Translations under genes and position numbers: made by a program | Source: Eucommia ulmoides | Lineage: Eukaryota; Streptophyta; Magnoliopsida; Garryales; Eucommiaceae | Direction of reading: 5' to 3' | DNA length: 64,000 nt | Assembly (NCBI GenBank): GCA_016647705.1 | Contig: CM028329.1 | Location: forward strand, 56,127,231 to 56,191,230 | Shown here: positions 1 through 11,310 of the stretch, piece after piece | Layout: every line of letters starts with the position of its first letter | How positions within the stretch are numbered: position 1 is the first letter of the stretch | Notes under the pieces: model-generated | What the model was told of the DNA's origin: nothing | What the model saw: only the letters and a program-made list of their open reading frames with translations | Database searches by the model: none

Positions 1-910
1 GAGTAGGGGAGCAGATGAGAGATAATTTTTGAGCTCCTGGAAAGCTGTTTTGCATTTATTTGTCCATCCAAAGTTGTTGTTGCCCCTTAGTACCTTGAAG
101 AAGGGCAGGCATTTATCTGACGCTTGCGAGATGAACCGATTGAGGGCAACGAGCCTCCCTGTTAGCATCTGTACTTTTTTCTTACTTCGAGGAGAGGCCA
201 TTTCAAGTACCGTGTTTATCTGATCAGGATTAGCATCGATGCTTCGCTGGAAGACCATGTACCTGAGAAATTTTCTAACAGAAACTCAAAAAATGCATTT
301 GTTGGGGTTAAGTTTCATGCGATGAGCCCTGAGCTTACTGAAATAGTTTTGGAGGTGTCAAGTGTGGTTCAGGGCCCTCGAGCTCTTAACCAACATGTCG
401 TCGATTTATACTTCCATCGTCTGCCCAATCTCCTCCTTGAACATTTTGTTCACCAACTGTTGGTACATCGCTTCGCTATTGCAAAAGCTAAACGACATGA
501 CCTTGTAGCAATAAGTCCCCTTGTCCGTGATGAAGGATGTCTTGTTCTTGTAGGAGAGAACATAGGGATTTGGTTGTACCCGGCATAAGCGTCGAGGAAA
601 CTCAGGCGCTCATACCCTGCAGTGGCGTCGATGACGATGTCGATTCTGGGAAGGGGAAAGAAGTTCTTTGAGCATGCTTTATTCAAGTCCTTGAAGTTGA
701 TGCAGATACGCCACTTGTTGCCTGCTTTAGTGGTCAAGACCACGTTTGCTAGCCAGTCGGGGAACTTGACTTCCTCGACGACATCGGATTTGATTAGTTT
801 GTTCATTTCTTCTTCGATAATGTTCTGGCGCTCCAGATGAAACTTTCTCTATTTCTGTCTCATGGGAGGGTGGTACGGGTCTCCGAGCAGGCAATGCATC
901 GCCACACTCG
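1..910 (-). pseudogene. Ty3/gypsy reverse transcriptase and start of RNase H (Tat-L pol)
   Basis: From about 910 downwards the minus strand encodes the entry to the RT: a VAMHCLLGDP/YHPPMRQK stretch, then DVVEEVKFPDWLANVVLTTK, WRICINFKDLNKACSKN and the LSFLDAYAGYNQIPM segment. After a frameshift near 520 it continues with a YIDDMLVKS catalytic motif (YxDD class) near 400 and the linker leading to the integrated RNase H (LTGRLVALNRFI) near 100. A stop lies upstream of the KFHLERQ segment and several more follow. The protein would copy element RNA into DNA inside the virus-like particle; this copy cannot make it. Confidence 0.88.
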
Positions 911-1466
911 GGTTGATCCCAGGAAGCTTATCATAGGACCACAGGAAGATGTCATAATTTTTTAGAGCAACTGAGTAAGTTCGGCCCTCTGTTCGGATGC
1001 GAGGCTGGTTCCCATTCTTATTGTCATTTCTTTAATTGTTAGGTAAATAGAAATCTCCACTAGTTCCTTATGTAGCTGGGGACTGGCCTTATCTTCTCAA
1101 GGATCATCGATGGGTACCGGCCCAGGGCCCAGGTCCAGAGCTATGAGTTCGGGTTCTCCTAGCTCTGGCTCTTTCTTTGATTGCTATTTTCTTTTTTCCA
1201 GTGCCATTCGAGCATAAGCCCGCGAGGACTCCTGGTCTTCTCTCACCACTCTTATACCTTATTCGTGGGGAACTTCATGGACTGGTGTGGGGAATAAACC
1301 ACCCTAAGAATTGCCACTGTGGGCCGGTCCATGATTGCATTATAAGGTGACGGTCTATCCACGATTAGAAATTTGGTCCATATGGATGAGAACCTAGGGT
1401 GGGCTCCGACCATGATGGGAAGCGAGGCCCATCTAGCAGCATTGACAACGTCCTCCCAAAAACCGA
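911..1466 (-). pseudogene. Degenerate pol linker between protease and RT (Tat-L)
   Basis: This stretch belongs to the same minus-strand polyprotein but only short traces can be read. They include a YNAIMDRP segment near 1330 and an arginine/lysine-rich run near 1180. Several stops and shifts are present. I see no other gene here. Confidence 0.5.
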
Positions 1467-1814
1467 CTAAGAGGCTTTTGACGGCTTTACAATGTTGGGG
1501 TCCATGTCCATCTTCTCGAATGCCCAATTGAAGATGATATCGACATAGCTACCACCTTCCACCACGATCCTCCCCATTTTGAAGTGGTTGATGAGAGAGA
1601 CTATGACGAGGGCATCGTCATGAGGGACATGCATACCCTTTAGGTCTGCCTCACTGAAAGAAATGACATTGCGCTCCCCAGCGTCGATCGTGCTTACTTC
1701 AAATATGTTATCGTCTGCTTTTTGCTTGGCTTTGTGCTCATACATTTTCTTGAAGGACATAGTGTCTCCCCCCAGGCTGAGTCCGCTGTGGATGATGTTG
1801 ATTTCTCTATCCAC
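1467..1814 (-). pseudogene. Retropepsin-like protease domain (Tat-L)
   Basis: The 115-residue open stretch includes HSGLSLGGDTMSFKK, then PHDDALVIVSLINHFKMGR followed by IVVEGGSYVDIIFNWAFEKM. In Tat elements this last segment is normally a V-D-x-G-S-S-A-D-x-L-F type active-site loop. Here the catalytic Asp is replaced by Glu and the loop reads V-E-G-G-S-Y, so proteolytic activity is doubtful even before counting the stops elsewhere. It lies directly between the gag tail and the pol linker. The same HSGLSLGGDT-like segment recurs in Tat-R at 52181-52366. Confidence 0.75.
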
Positions 1815-3620
1815 CCTCTATTCGTTACTGCTCCTATCTCCTTCCGGGTGGGGAGAGGGGCGAGTTCTATTAGTCATTCTTCTTTGACTCTTGTGTTTTT
1901 CATGGGGATCACTATCTTTAGTTCTAGGAGCCGGGTCATCCTTTCGAACGTAGCGGCCAAGATATCCCTTACTGATGAAGGCCTTGATTTTTTCCCAGAG
2001 CTAGAAGTAATTCTCGGTAGAATATCCTCGGCCTCGGTGGAATTCACAATATTTATCCATCGACCTTCTCATTGGCTTTCCTCTAGGGGTAGGAAGAAAA
2101 GGAAATAAGTTCCTTCTTGAATTTTTGGCGAAGATGGTAGCCACCGAGACCGTGAGAGGTGTACAGTTCTGCTGGTAGTGCCCCGAGGGCAGGAATGGTC
2201 TCCTATCCTAGGGCAGTGGGCCCAATTTTTCCTCTGCCTGCAGCCTCTTGGATCCATGACTCTTGCTCGGCCCTTCGTCAGCCTTATCCTTTCTTTTTTT
2301 GATATCTCTCATGATCTTTCCCGGTGGCTTCCCTTACATCGGCATTATGAAACCTCGTACCTCTCTCCAGAGCAGCGTTCAGACTCGAAGTTGGGTTAGG
2401 GTAGAGGTCATACGTGAGGTATTGGTATTTCAGGCCATCGATGAACGCGTTCATTGTGACCACGTTGTTGAGTCCATCGCAACCAATAACCTCTTTGTAA
2501 AACCTCTCAACATAATCGCCTAGGGATTCGCCCGGCAGTTGTTGAAGTGCAAGGATATGCGCCATGGTCTTCAACCTATGCCTTAATCGCCTTAATCGTA
2601 AGAGTAAGAATTGCTCGAGCTCATGAAAGCTGGAGATGGATGTTGGTACCAAAGTCCTAAACTATGCACCGGCAGCCCCTGTAAGAGTAATGGAAGTTTT
2701 GCATCTCATCACCACTAAGGCTGTGTACAGGTCTATATAAGACCTGAAGATGGATAAGTGGTTCACCGGATCAGTGATTCCATCATAAAGGATCATTTGT
2801 GGGTGGGTGTATCGTGCGGGCAAAGGTTCTTCCAATATTTCATTGACGAAAGAAGATCTTACCCCAGAAGGAAACCTAATTGAGACCCCCGTTCCTTGGA
2901 TCTGATGTAAGACTGCCTCCATGTCAGCTAAACGCCTTTCCACCACCACCTCGACCCTTAAAGGGACTTGAGCCTGGCTTAAAGCGACGCGGGAAGCTTG
3001 CTGTCCTGGTGGAGAATGTGAGTCTACCTCCCGAACGTGTCGTGGATGGTGGTCAAACCATACAGCACGACTATAAGCTCGGCCTGGAGGTGACTCAATA
3101 CGATTGCTTCTCCCTCATCTCCGTGGAGGTGGCGATGGAGATCCCGAGGCCTCAGGAAGTGCTAAATCAACCTCTATCTGACCACTGTTATGGGATCAAG
3201 GTCTCGGGGTGTGTCCAATGGAATGGATGATGTGCTCTTCAATTTCGATTACTTGTCCCTCCTAACCTGTGACCTGAATTGTCGGGAAACCCCTTGGAGG
3301 GGCCGGCGACAGGCGGGAAAGGATAATTTGGAAAAAGGTTTGGAACTCGCCTAGCTGGCGTTCCAAGATATTGATATGGGCTGCCTCGAGGGCCCCAGAG
3401 GTCTGCCCAACAAACGGACCAGTGGGTAAGACAAGACCCGCTTGGTCGGTGGGCAACAATAGCAGAATGGTGGTTTGGTGGAGATGCTCCACAGGTGGGG
3501 ACGAGGGATCTGACCTAGGAGCCTTCGACATGTCGTGTGTAGACATGGGGGTGGATTATTACTCACGAAGAATGCTTGGTCAGCTTGGCAAATTTTCTTT
3601 CCAGACTTTGTGATCATCAA
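1815..3620 (-). pseudogene. Ty3/gypsy gag (Tat-L)
   Basis: The minus strand holds a capsid-type gag in pieces. The N-terminal part is at 3546-3262, the segment with MILYDGITDPVNHLSIFRSY at about 2850-2760, and the retrotransposon gag core at 2652-2284 (SSFHELEQFLLLRLRR, ILALQQLPGESLGDYVERF). A degraded basic/zinc-knuckle tail follows at about 2260-1900. These match Tat-R gag (52423-53889) nearly segment by segment. Frame breaks occur near 2660, 2280 and 2070. Gag would form the cytoplasmic particle around element RNA. Confidence 0.85.
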
Positions 3621-3667
3621 GTCTTAGCTTTGTGGGGAGCTGACGATCAGGGGAGGCTTTTAATGCG

Positions 3668-3688
3668 TTCCCACAAACGGCGGCAAAC
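3668..3688 (-). other. Primer binding site of Tat-L
   Basis: Immediately inside the LTR the minus strand reads GTTTGCCGCCGTTTGTGGG. The Tat-R counterpart at 53937-53957 is closer to the usual plant Tat form (TTTGGCGCCGTCTGTGG). Substitutions here fit an old copy. The identity of the primer tRNA was not determined. Confidence 0.7.
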
Positions 3689-4393
3689 TGTTGATGTCCA
3701 AAAGTGGTGAGGGACCAATAATATGGTCCAGAAAGGCAGTGTGGTTACAAGATTATTGATGAAGTGATTAACTGGTGAATTCAGGGACCTCGAGGTAACC
3801 GTAATCAGTCATGAAATCCTCGTCCTGACCTAAGATGCTGTTCAGACTCCAAGATGAATGCTTCTCTGGACTCCATCCCGATCTCTAAGCAACTGCATAC
3901 AAACTCACTGGGGTTGTACCCGGTAAAGTCCTTCTGGCATGAGAGTAAGTATTCGGGGAAAAAGGGCTAAAACATGCTCTAATGTTAGTAGAGAAGACGT
4001 ATGTTGGGCATTGGATGCCACGATATATTTATAGGCATTGGACTTTATTAACACCGAGAAATTAGGGAGCTAAGCTCAGATTAATTACCCTAATCCTCTG
4101 AGTAGTCAATGAGTAAGTAGATTTGTGCTCTAGTCATCTGGGCTGGGCTTTTGGGTCCACCCGTAGAGGCCCACAGGCTGGAGCCTCAAGATCACTTGGG
4201 GAGGCCCCGAGCATGAAGACGGCGAGTGGAGGGTGCTTGAGCTCGTTAGCCCAGCTTGGAGCCCACCAGCTTGGTTTGGGCTTTTTTAGCTTGGCAGGAC
4301 GATTTTTAACTCGGCTCGAAAGGAACTTCAGCTCCCAACCCGACCATTTTTCCCACACTTGGGAACGATATTGTTCGCGTGGTATATATGACA
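3689..4393 (-). mobile_element. 5' LTR of Tat-L (705 bp)
   Basis: On the plus strand it starts TGTTGATGTCC and ends ATATATGACA, giving TG..CA ends. It aligns over its whole length with the 3' LTR of Tat-R (35619-36330), including the shared ATTGGTC-type start block, the GGAGCC/TCGGCTCG repeats and the GAACGATATTGTTCG palindrome near the end. The target duplication cannot be tested because the other LTR lies outside the window. Confidence 0.88.
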
Positions 4394-5000
4394 AAGATTA
4401 TTGTTTTGAAATTTTTAACTTTCAATTTATGAGAACAGAACCAAATAAATACGTTTGGTTGTAATATTTATTTTTTCTTTAAAGGTACGACAATAAATAT
4501 ACATATTAATGATGGTAGTTGGTGGAATGGTGGTGACTGGAGATGTAGTGGTGGGAATAGGTTTTTTTTTTCTTCTTTAGATTCTTATAGAATTCAAAGA
4601 ATTCTTAAAGTACTCTTAAAATTTTGAGAACAAAAACGTGTTTCTGTACAATTTTGGGACGGGAAAATTTGTAATGGATCTAAGTATGCAATTTACGTGT
4701 TTATGAAGTTTTGGTGATTTGACATGTTGCTACAAAGTTTATAGATTCATATCTATAGGAATTAAATCCCAACAAGTGGTATCAGAGTCTACTTCATGTT
4801 GAATCATTAGGGTTCCTAAAAAAGCCACAATTAGAATAATAAAATCTATTTTAAAACATATTTTAGAATTGAAAAAAAAAATATTACGGAAAAACAAAAC
4901 AAATTTTATAAAAGAATACCCAAATTAATTTTGACCAGGCTGTCGACATAGGAGTGTCATAACTGGGAGTTCAAGCTCTAGGTCGTTTCATTCATGGCTT
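4394..5000 (+). mobile_element. Remnant of a plus-strand LTR retrotransposon (LTR end plus primer site)
   Basis: Bases 4394-4774 look like an AT-rich LTR tail ending ATCCCAACA. They are followed two bases later by TGGTATCAGAGTC (4777-4789), which matches the tRNA-iMet primer site used by most plant copia elements. The leader after it is cut at 5001 by the 3' LTR of Copia-1. No coding domain is left. The family cannot be named from this piece. Confidence 0.65.
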
Positions 5001-5306
5001 TGTTCACCAAATTCATTATATTTTTCTTATAGATTCTAACGAAGAACGAAAGGTACTGTAGAGAAAGAGAAATAGAGGTTTGAATTATTGAAATGGGTTT
5101 TAAATAGGTATAACTAATTATTGAAAAAGGAACTCGAGTTTTTTCATTCATTCTCTAGAATTATAGAATTATACAAGAGTATATATAGAGTTTGATTCTA
5201 GGGCATCCCTAAAATAAAGTTATTACAGAATCTAAATTAGGAAGTTATTACAGAATTTAGGAAAGTATAATTTCAGTCTTATTTAACACTTCCCTTCAAG
5301 TTGGTA
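5001..5306 (-). mobile_element. 3' LTR (5001-5288) and polypurine tract (5289-5301) of Copia-1
   Basis: On the minus strand a purine run (ACTTGAAGGGAAG) sits directly before TGTTAAATAAGACTG, the LTR start. The LTR ends GGTGAACA at 5001, so the ends are TGTT..AACA and the length is 288 bp, normal for a short copia LTR. A TATATATACTC promoter-like block is at about 5177-5187. The left flank GGCTT has no partner to test because the 5' LTR is lost. Confidence 0.75.
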
Positions 5307-8300
5307 TGTCACACCCCACCCCGGACACCCATCACCCTGGGGCCGGCGTGATGTCGACATGACATCATCTGAACGTCAAACCAACTAGCAAAGCACAAAG
5401 TGCATACATAAATATGCAACCACAAATTGTCACCATATACATTCTCTCTAACTGGGGACACACCTATCCCTGAATTTTAGTAACAACAAAAGTATAACAA
5501 CAATGAAGCTTTCATAGGTTTGCCTCAGATAACTCCTTCCAAAATACTTCCATACTACACTATCGCCGAACTCTACCTAGTGCCAGTAGGGGACCGACTC
5601 CTAGCTGTTGTACCTGCGAGTGTACTGCCTTCTTAATAAAAATATTTTAGATGGATCAAGCATAAAACATATAAATATCACATATCAAATAAAAATTTCA
5701 TAATATACAAATGTCTCATACCATAAGGAAAACACATTTTTCCTGTCACCACAAAATCAATGTTTATAAACATATATATATATATATATATATAGCATCC
5801 CAACTAAACAATGAAATTTAATCAGAATAATTCAACTGACTATATAGTATAATGAAATCAGAACATACCAATCTAGTATAAAAGAATATGTATAAATGTA
5901 CTCATCCCAATCACCATATACGACAAAACACCATATATGACACCACATCACACTATACCACACCACAACACATCATACTCTGGCTAGCCATGTGATCATT
6001 TTAACCTCACGATCGGGAGTTGCAACAGTACCGTACCATCCATAGGATATGCCTTCCTAGCGGGACATAACAACACTCTGCTGGACTATGCCAAGCAGGT
6101 GAACAACACTCCGCTAGACTATGCCAATCGGGTGAACAACGTTCCGTTGGACTATACCAAGCAGGTGAAACATCGCTCCGCTGGACTATGCCAAGCAGAT
6201 GAATATCCAACACCAACTTCCACCTCACCTCAACAACAACTCATTCCCACCTTAACAACAACAACAACTCTGTCCACAATCAACAATATCATCAAATCAA
6301 TAACCTCATCATCAAACTACAACTCAATAAATAATCAATGCTCTGCCGAAGCAGATAAAATCAGCAACATCGTCAAATTAATAACAACATCGTCAAATTG
6401 CAAATCAATAACATCGACCTCTACCTCCAAAACCGATTTAATCCAACTATCATTTTTCCACCCATTGTTTAAAACCAACGAAATACATATTTCCAAAACA
6501 CCCAAATCCGCTTGATCCATATAAGTTATAAAATTGTCCAGTTTTAAGTAAAACAATTTTCCATCATATATATATATATATATATATAAATAGATTTGGC
6601 AAGAAAACATTACACTCACTTGATAATCTACTCTTCAAAGCTCTACCGACTATCCGCTACTAATCCTTCGGTAAATGTGAACCTATTTGTGATAGGACCT
6701 AAATTAATATTATAGAGAAAAATAACCTAATCGTGCAATGCAAGCCCTGTGTTTTGTAATTTCCCATTCCCTTAATTTTATTACGTAAAATTATTATTCG
6801 GTTTAATTTTTTTTTGTTAAAATTATCTACATAAAATTTAGTAATACAACGGTCCCCAATTAATTATTCCGGATACAAAATTTGTATGCTAGAATTTTGA
6901 AAATAATATTTAATGGAAATATTATCCGTTTCGAATTGTTCCCGCGTCGCGAAATGAGTTTAAATTTTTGTTGGGGTTAAAAGTGAAATTTTTCTCTTCA
7001 TTTTTTTTTTTCATTTCTGTTCCGCCCGACCGGCTGATGATCCTCTTATGCCTTGCTCAGCCGACCCATACTCTCTCTCTCTCTCTCCCTTCTCGCCGAC
7101 GACGTTACCTCTGAACACACATACCCCCCTGCAACACCATCACCGTCGAAACACATACACACATAGTAGTAACAACACACAACGAACACGGCAACCCAGA
7201 AACCCACCGGCTGACGATGCTCTCTCTCTCTCTAACTTTCACTCATCGCTGATCTCCCCATACCCGTTACAACCACTCACCACTGACCGGCGACGACCAC
7301 ACACGATCATCGATGATTGACGACTGACGATCCGAATAGAAAACCCACACCCACACACCGCTGTACCAAATGGAAACAGGGAACACACACACACACACAC
7401 CAACGATACTCCCATACACCCTCCACTCACATGCACACAACAAAACACCCTCACATCGTTGTCGATCGTTGGTTTGATCGATGGTGACGGCACACACACC
7501 ACCTATAATTGGCACAAAAAAAAGCACACATACCTACATTGTATGCACCAAACCGAAAATAGAGCACACACATACACACACCGCCGAAACTTTACCGATC
7601 GAACTCGCAACACCCACGTATGCATACACTCACCAAGAATAATTAGAAAAAGATAACACACAATTACGTACCAAATCGACGACGACGAACGGCAACATTT
7701 TTACAGGGTTGACGATCTCACTCCACGACCGTCGATCCCGCACCGAACCGAACGGCAATGATCAATCCATCCCATGATCACCGGAGAGTAGTCAACGAAC
7801 GGAGAACAGAACACACTCAAACTACCCCACACACATGCACGTTAATTCTCCCCACCCATCGCCGGAGGAGACACACCACCGAGAACCCCCCCTCCGTTTC
7901 CCTCTCTCTCTCTAGAAATTTCTCCAAATGGGTTTGAGATTTTTTGATTAATTTTTCTTGCATGATTTTAGTAGAGGAACTTTGATCTTAGTTTGCCACG
8001 TTTCCCATTTCTGTTCTCCCTACATCCGGCCAGCGACGTTGCTTCATCGATTGAAATACACACCTATATATATGTGTTTTTTTTTAAAATAAACTTAAAT
8101 TAATTACCCTTTTCTCCCCCCAACTTCTTAAAGTCTCTTTTCCAGTTAAATTTTCATTTTTAACATTTTCTAAATTTGTAATTTGGTCCCTAATAGTTAA
8201 AATTTTATAAATTGAATGGAAAATTTGAATCCCAATTTAAATTTAATGTTTCTAAATTTCCAATTTTAGCCCTAAACTTTTTATTTGGACTTTAAATTAA

Positions 8301-8376
8301 CAAATTTCCCCCCCACTTTCCTGATGCTCTAAAATACACCTATTATTGACATATGTGTTACGATTTAGGTATTACA
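5307..8376 (-). mobile_element. Tekay-type solo LTR no. 1 (3070 bp)
   Basis: The ends are TGTCACACCCCACCCC and TTAGGTATTACA, the same as the LTRs of the Tekay-type element at 16858-26886, in the same orientation. The flanks TGGTA (5302-5306) and TAGTA (8377-8381) agree in four of five bases, as expected for an aged TSD. There is no internal region, so this is a solo LTR left by recombination between two LTRs. It splits Copia-1 between the end of pol and the polypurine tract. CA-rich stretches at 7120-7650 give spurious reading frames. Confidence 0.88.
6066..6205 (-). repeat. 33-bp minisatellite (about 4 units) in solo LTR 1
   Basis: Four near-identical 33-bp units each contain CTGCTGG..CCAAGCAG, an inverted repeat with one bulged base. 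The length is a multiple of three, so the array stays open on the plus strand, but nothing suggests it is coding. It lies just beside the block GATCGGGAGTTGCAAC / GTACCGTACC that is conserved in all five Tekay-type LTRs here. Confidence 0.85.
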
Positions 8377-9235
8377 TAGTACATGGATGTCCCACATGCC
8401 CAACTTGTCTAAAATTTTTAAGAATACCCGATTTGGGATTGCTTTGGTGAGAATGTCAGCCAATTAATTATCTGATCGAATCTTAGATAATTCCACAATC
8501 TTTCCATCCAACTATTCCTTGATGAAAAATATGTCGACCTTGACGTGCTTTGTACGGTCATGTTGAACTGGATTATGCGCGATGTCACATGTTGCTTTAT
8601 TGTCACAAAATAGTTAGATAGATTGCTCAGATAGATAACCCAGATCTTGTGAAAAGAGTCTTAGTCATAACGTCTAATACAATACATTTATCAAACCTCT
8701 AAATTCAACTTTTGCACTTGAGCAAGTTACGACATTTTGTTTCTTACTTTTCCATGTCACAAGGTTACCTCCTAGGAAGGTAAAGTATCTAGAAGTAGAC
8801 CGCATGTCACCTACATCACCAGCCTAATCAACATCAGTATACGCTTCTATGTTTGATGGTCTGTGTTTTTAGTGAATAATATTCATCTTTCAAGAGTAGA
8901 CTTTAGGTACCTCAAAATACGCATAACTGCATTTATGTGTTGTTCTCCAAGATTATACACAAACTGGCTAACAATAATCAAGACATAAGTCAAATTTGGT
9001 TTCATATGAGATAAGCACAACAATCTCCTTAAAAGTCTTTGGTATCTTCTTTTGTCAACTGGTACCTGATTAGGCTCAACACATAGATTTAGAACTTTTT
9101 CTACTAGTGTATCAACTATTTAGCGTGCTGATATACCAGTCCCTCGTAATAGATCTAGAGCATATTTTATTTGATATAGAACTATCCATTTGTTAGATTG
9201 GGATACTTCAATCCCAAGAAAATATTTCAGAGGGT
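8377..9235 (-). pseudogene. Copia-1 pol: end of RT and RNase H
   Basis: The minus strand starts at the insertion edge with PLKYFLGIEVSQSNKW, the conserved K-Y-F-L-G-I-E segment of copia RT. It continues through KYALDLLRGTG and the RNase H region, ending with [16 protein letters not shown] and LADILTKAIPN near 8440. The tail KLGMWDIHVL leads to the polypurine tract after solo LTR 1 is removed. Multiple stops are present. Confidence 0.85.
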
Positions 9236-10677
9236 TGATAGGCTGAAATAACCTATCTAATTCTAAGCCAGATTTGGTAGTTTTTGAGTGTTTTATTAAT
9301 ATTTTATTGCGTTTTTGTTAGTTTTTATGTAAATCATGTGTAGGGACATAAACAAGTGATAAACGGTGGAAAAACGGCAAAAAAACAATGAAAAAATACA
9401 AGGTTTCAGGACAGTAAGTCATCCCCGTAGCGGTGAGAATGCTAGGAGGATGCTGAAATTTCACAAGTCCCACTGCCGTAGCGGTCAGGCCACCACCGAG
9501 GCGGTGGAGTTGCAGAGAAAATTGTGCAACATGCACCTCCACAACGATCATTCACCCCGAGGCGGTGAAAGTCTAGAGAGCTCAATTTTATCTTTACCGC
9601 CGTAGCGGTCAATCACCATTGCAACAATGATGTGAACCGACTTAACTCACCACCGCAGTGGTGACTCTGTGCAGCAAATATCTGTTTTTCAGATATTTTG
9701 AAACCTTCTATTTAAACCCCTCTTTCCCCCATTTGTTAGGAGACGCCCCTAACCTTAGAGAGTTATTCTTAGGCCATTCTTGAAGAGCTCAAAGAGGAGA
9801 TTCACATTTTGGAAAAGAGGAAACACTTTCGGATCGATCTTTGGCGACAATGAACCACTCCACTTTAAGATTTGATCTTTGTTTGTTTGTTTCTATCTTT
9901 GTAACGTAACGTTTTATTGTGAATGATGATGAATCCCTCTTGTTTTAATATTTTAATGGCTAAGATCATGATAGGCTAGATAAATATTATATAGGGATTG
10001 ATGTAACTCATGTAAATACATGTTTGAGTGAGTATATATTACTTTAATGATTGTTTGTCTAAATCTGATTGTGTTTACCGTTTGATTACAATCTTAATAT
10101 GCTTGTAATGGTATTAGAGTTGGTTTTGAGAATACGGAGTTTGACACTCGAGAGAGGTAACCCCAGATTCGGACGAGGATAAACACAACGCAACAATCTA
10201 ATAATCCGGGAGGGAGTTAGAAAGTGTGCAATCCATAACGTTGGGGTAAGACTCATGTGATCTAGTATCGTTAAGACATTGAGGGGGACTTCTTCGTTGA
10301 TGCAAAATCGCATATTCACTCTCTTACACTTGGGAGAGGTGGCGAGTGGGTTTAAGATACCGAGATTGTCGGATAGGATAAACACCGTTATTGTTAACTA
10401 AATGAAGTCAAACATGTATTAAGTGAATGAAATCAATCCTTATGTAATTAAATTAATTAGAATTAACCCAATAGTTTTTAGTTTAACTTAATTTTTAATT
10501 ATTTAACTTCAAACATTTCTTAAACAGTCGAGATAATATAAGACTACGCAAATTACAGTACTCAATTAATCAAACATACTTTCCAGTGGAACGATATCTG
10601 ATCTAAAGATCTATTATACTAAAACTTGATCTCATGCACTTGTGAGTTAAATCAATGCGTTGAAAAAGTCGCGTTCA
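9236..10677 (+). mobile_element. Solo LTR of an unassigned family (1442 bp)
   Basis: The ends are TGATAGGCTGAAA and GTCGCGTTCA. The flanks are AGGGT (9231-9235) and AGGGC (10678-10682), four of five matching. It interrupts the Copia-1 RT exactly between the FE..LG and PLKYFLG segments, so its borders are independently supported by the protein. A TATTTAAACCCC block at about 9711 suggests plus orientation. The region 10000-10670 has no coding signal. I could not assign it to a lineage. Confidence 0.78.
9420..9675 (+). repeat. Cluster of GC-rich hairpin motifs in the 1.4-kb solo LTR
   Basis: Several short inverted repeats share a CCG-cgta/gagg-CGG core: ACTGC cgta GCGGT, CCACCG agg CGGTGG, ACCGC cgta GCGGT, and the perfect TCACCAC cgca GTGGTGA at about 9646-9663. 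Spacing is irregular (about 50-65 bp), so this is a dispersed cluster rather than a strict tandem array. It sits upstream of the TATA-like block. Confidence 0.7.
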
Positions 10678-10682
10678 AGGGC

Positions 10683-11310
10683 CTAGATTTTCCTAGTTTT
10701 TTTTTTTCAAAGTCTTTGGCCAAATAATTTTTCAAGACTTTCATTTCATTAGGATCATTCCTTGTAATCACCATATCATCCACATATACAATGAGCGCAG
10801 TTATTTACCTTACTCCCTTTTGAGGAAAATAGTATGATCTGAGTTACTTTGATGGTAGCCAAAGTCTATCATAGATTTTCTGAACCTTCCAAATCATACT
10901 CTAGGAGACTGCTTCAGCCCATACAATGATTTCTTTAGTTTACAAACCTTCTGACTGTGTCATTTGAGTATCATGCATCCTGGTGGGAGATCCATATAGA
11001 CTTCTTCAGATAATTTACCAAGTAAATATGCATTCTTCATATCAAATTATTGTGAGGGCCAATCCAAATTTGCAGTTAAAGACAGTATAACACGAACTGT
11101 GTTAATTTTTGCTGCAAGTGCAAATGTATCTGTGTAATCAATCTCGTAGGTTTGAGTATATCTCTTTGCTAGCAGTCTCGCTTTAAAGTGTGCAATTGTG
11201 CCATTAACCATGTACTTTATGTGTAAATCCATCAACATCCAACTGATTTCTTTCCTAATGGAGGATCAACTAGTTCCCATGTTTCATTTTTTTTTCAAGA
11301 GACTTCATCT
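10683..11310 (-). pseudogene. Copia-1 reverse transcriptase core
   Basis: The minus strand encodes AHFKARLLAKRYTQTYEIDY, then TVRVILSLTANLDWPSQ, the F-D-M-K-N-A-Y-L block, KLKKSLYGLKQSPRVWF, and the catalytic IVYVDDMVIT near 10790. It runs into KNYLAKDFE at the edge of the 1.4-kb solo LTR and starts at the edge of the inverted Tekay-type solo LTR. A stop follows LDWPSQ and others are scattered. YVDD itself is intact. Confidence 0.88.

Larger units (their letters stand above)
1..4393 (-). mobile_element. Tat-L: 5' half of a Ty3/gypsy (Tat-type) LTR retrotransposon, truncated by window edge
   Basis: Reading leftwards on the minus strand the order is LTR (3689-4393), primer site, gag, protease, then reverse transcriptase, which leaves the window at base 1. 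The domain order and gag/RT sequence are Ty3/gypsy. The matching element Tat-R at 35619-54244 has a second RNase H, an accessory antisense ORF and 3' UTR tandem repeats, which are hallmarks of the Tat lineage. All reading frames are broken by stops and shifts, so the copy is dead. Its LTR is homologous to those at 35619-36330 and 53958-54244. Confidence 0.88.

Noticed and set aside
6099-6515. 138-codon plus-strand frame over the 33-bp repeats
   Set aside because: The array length is a multiple of three by chance; the rest is Thr/Ser-rich LTR sequence without similarity.
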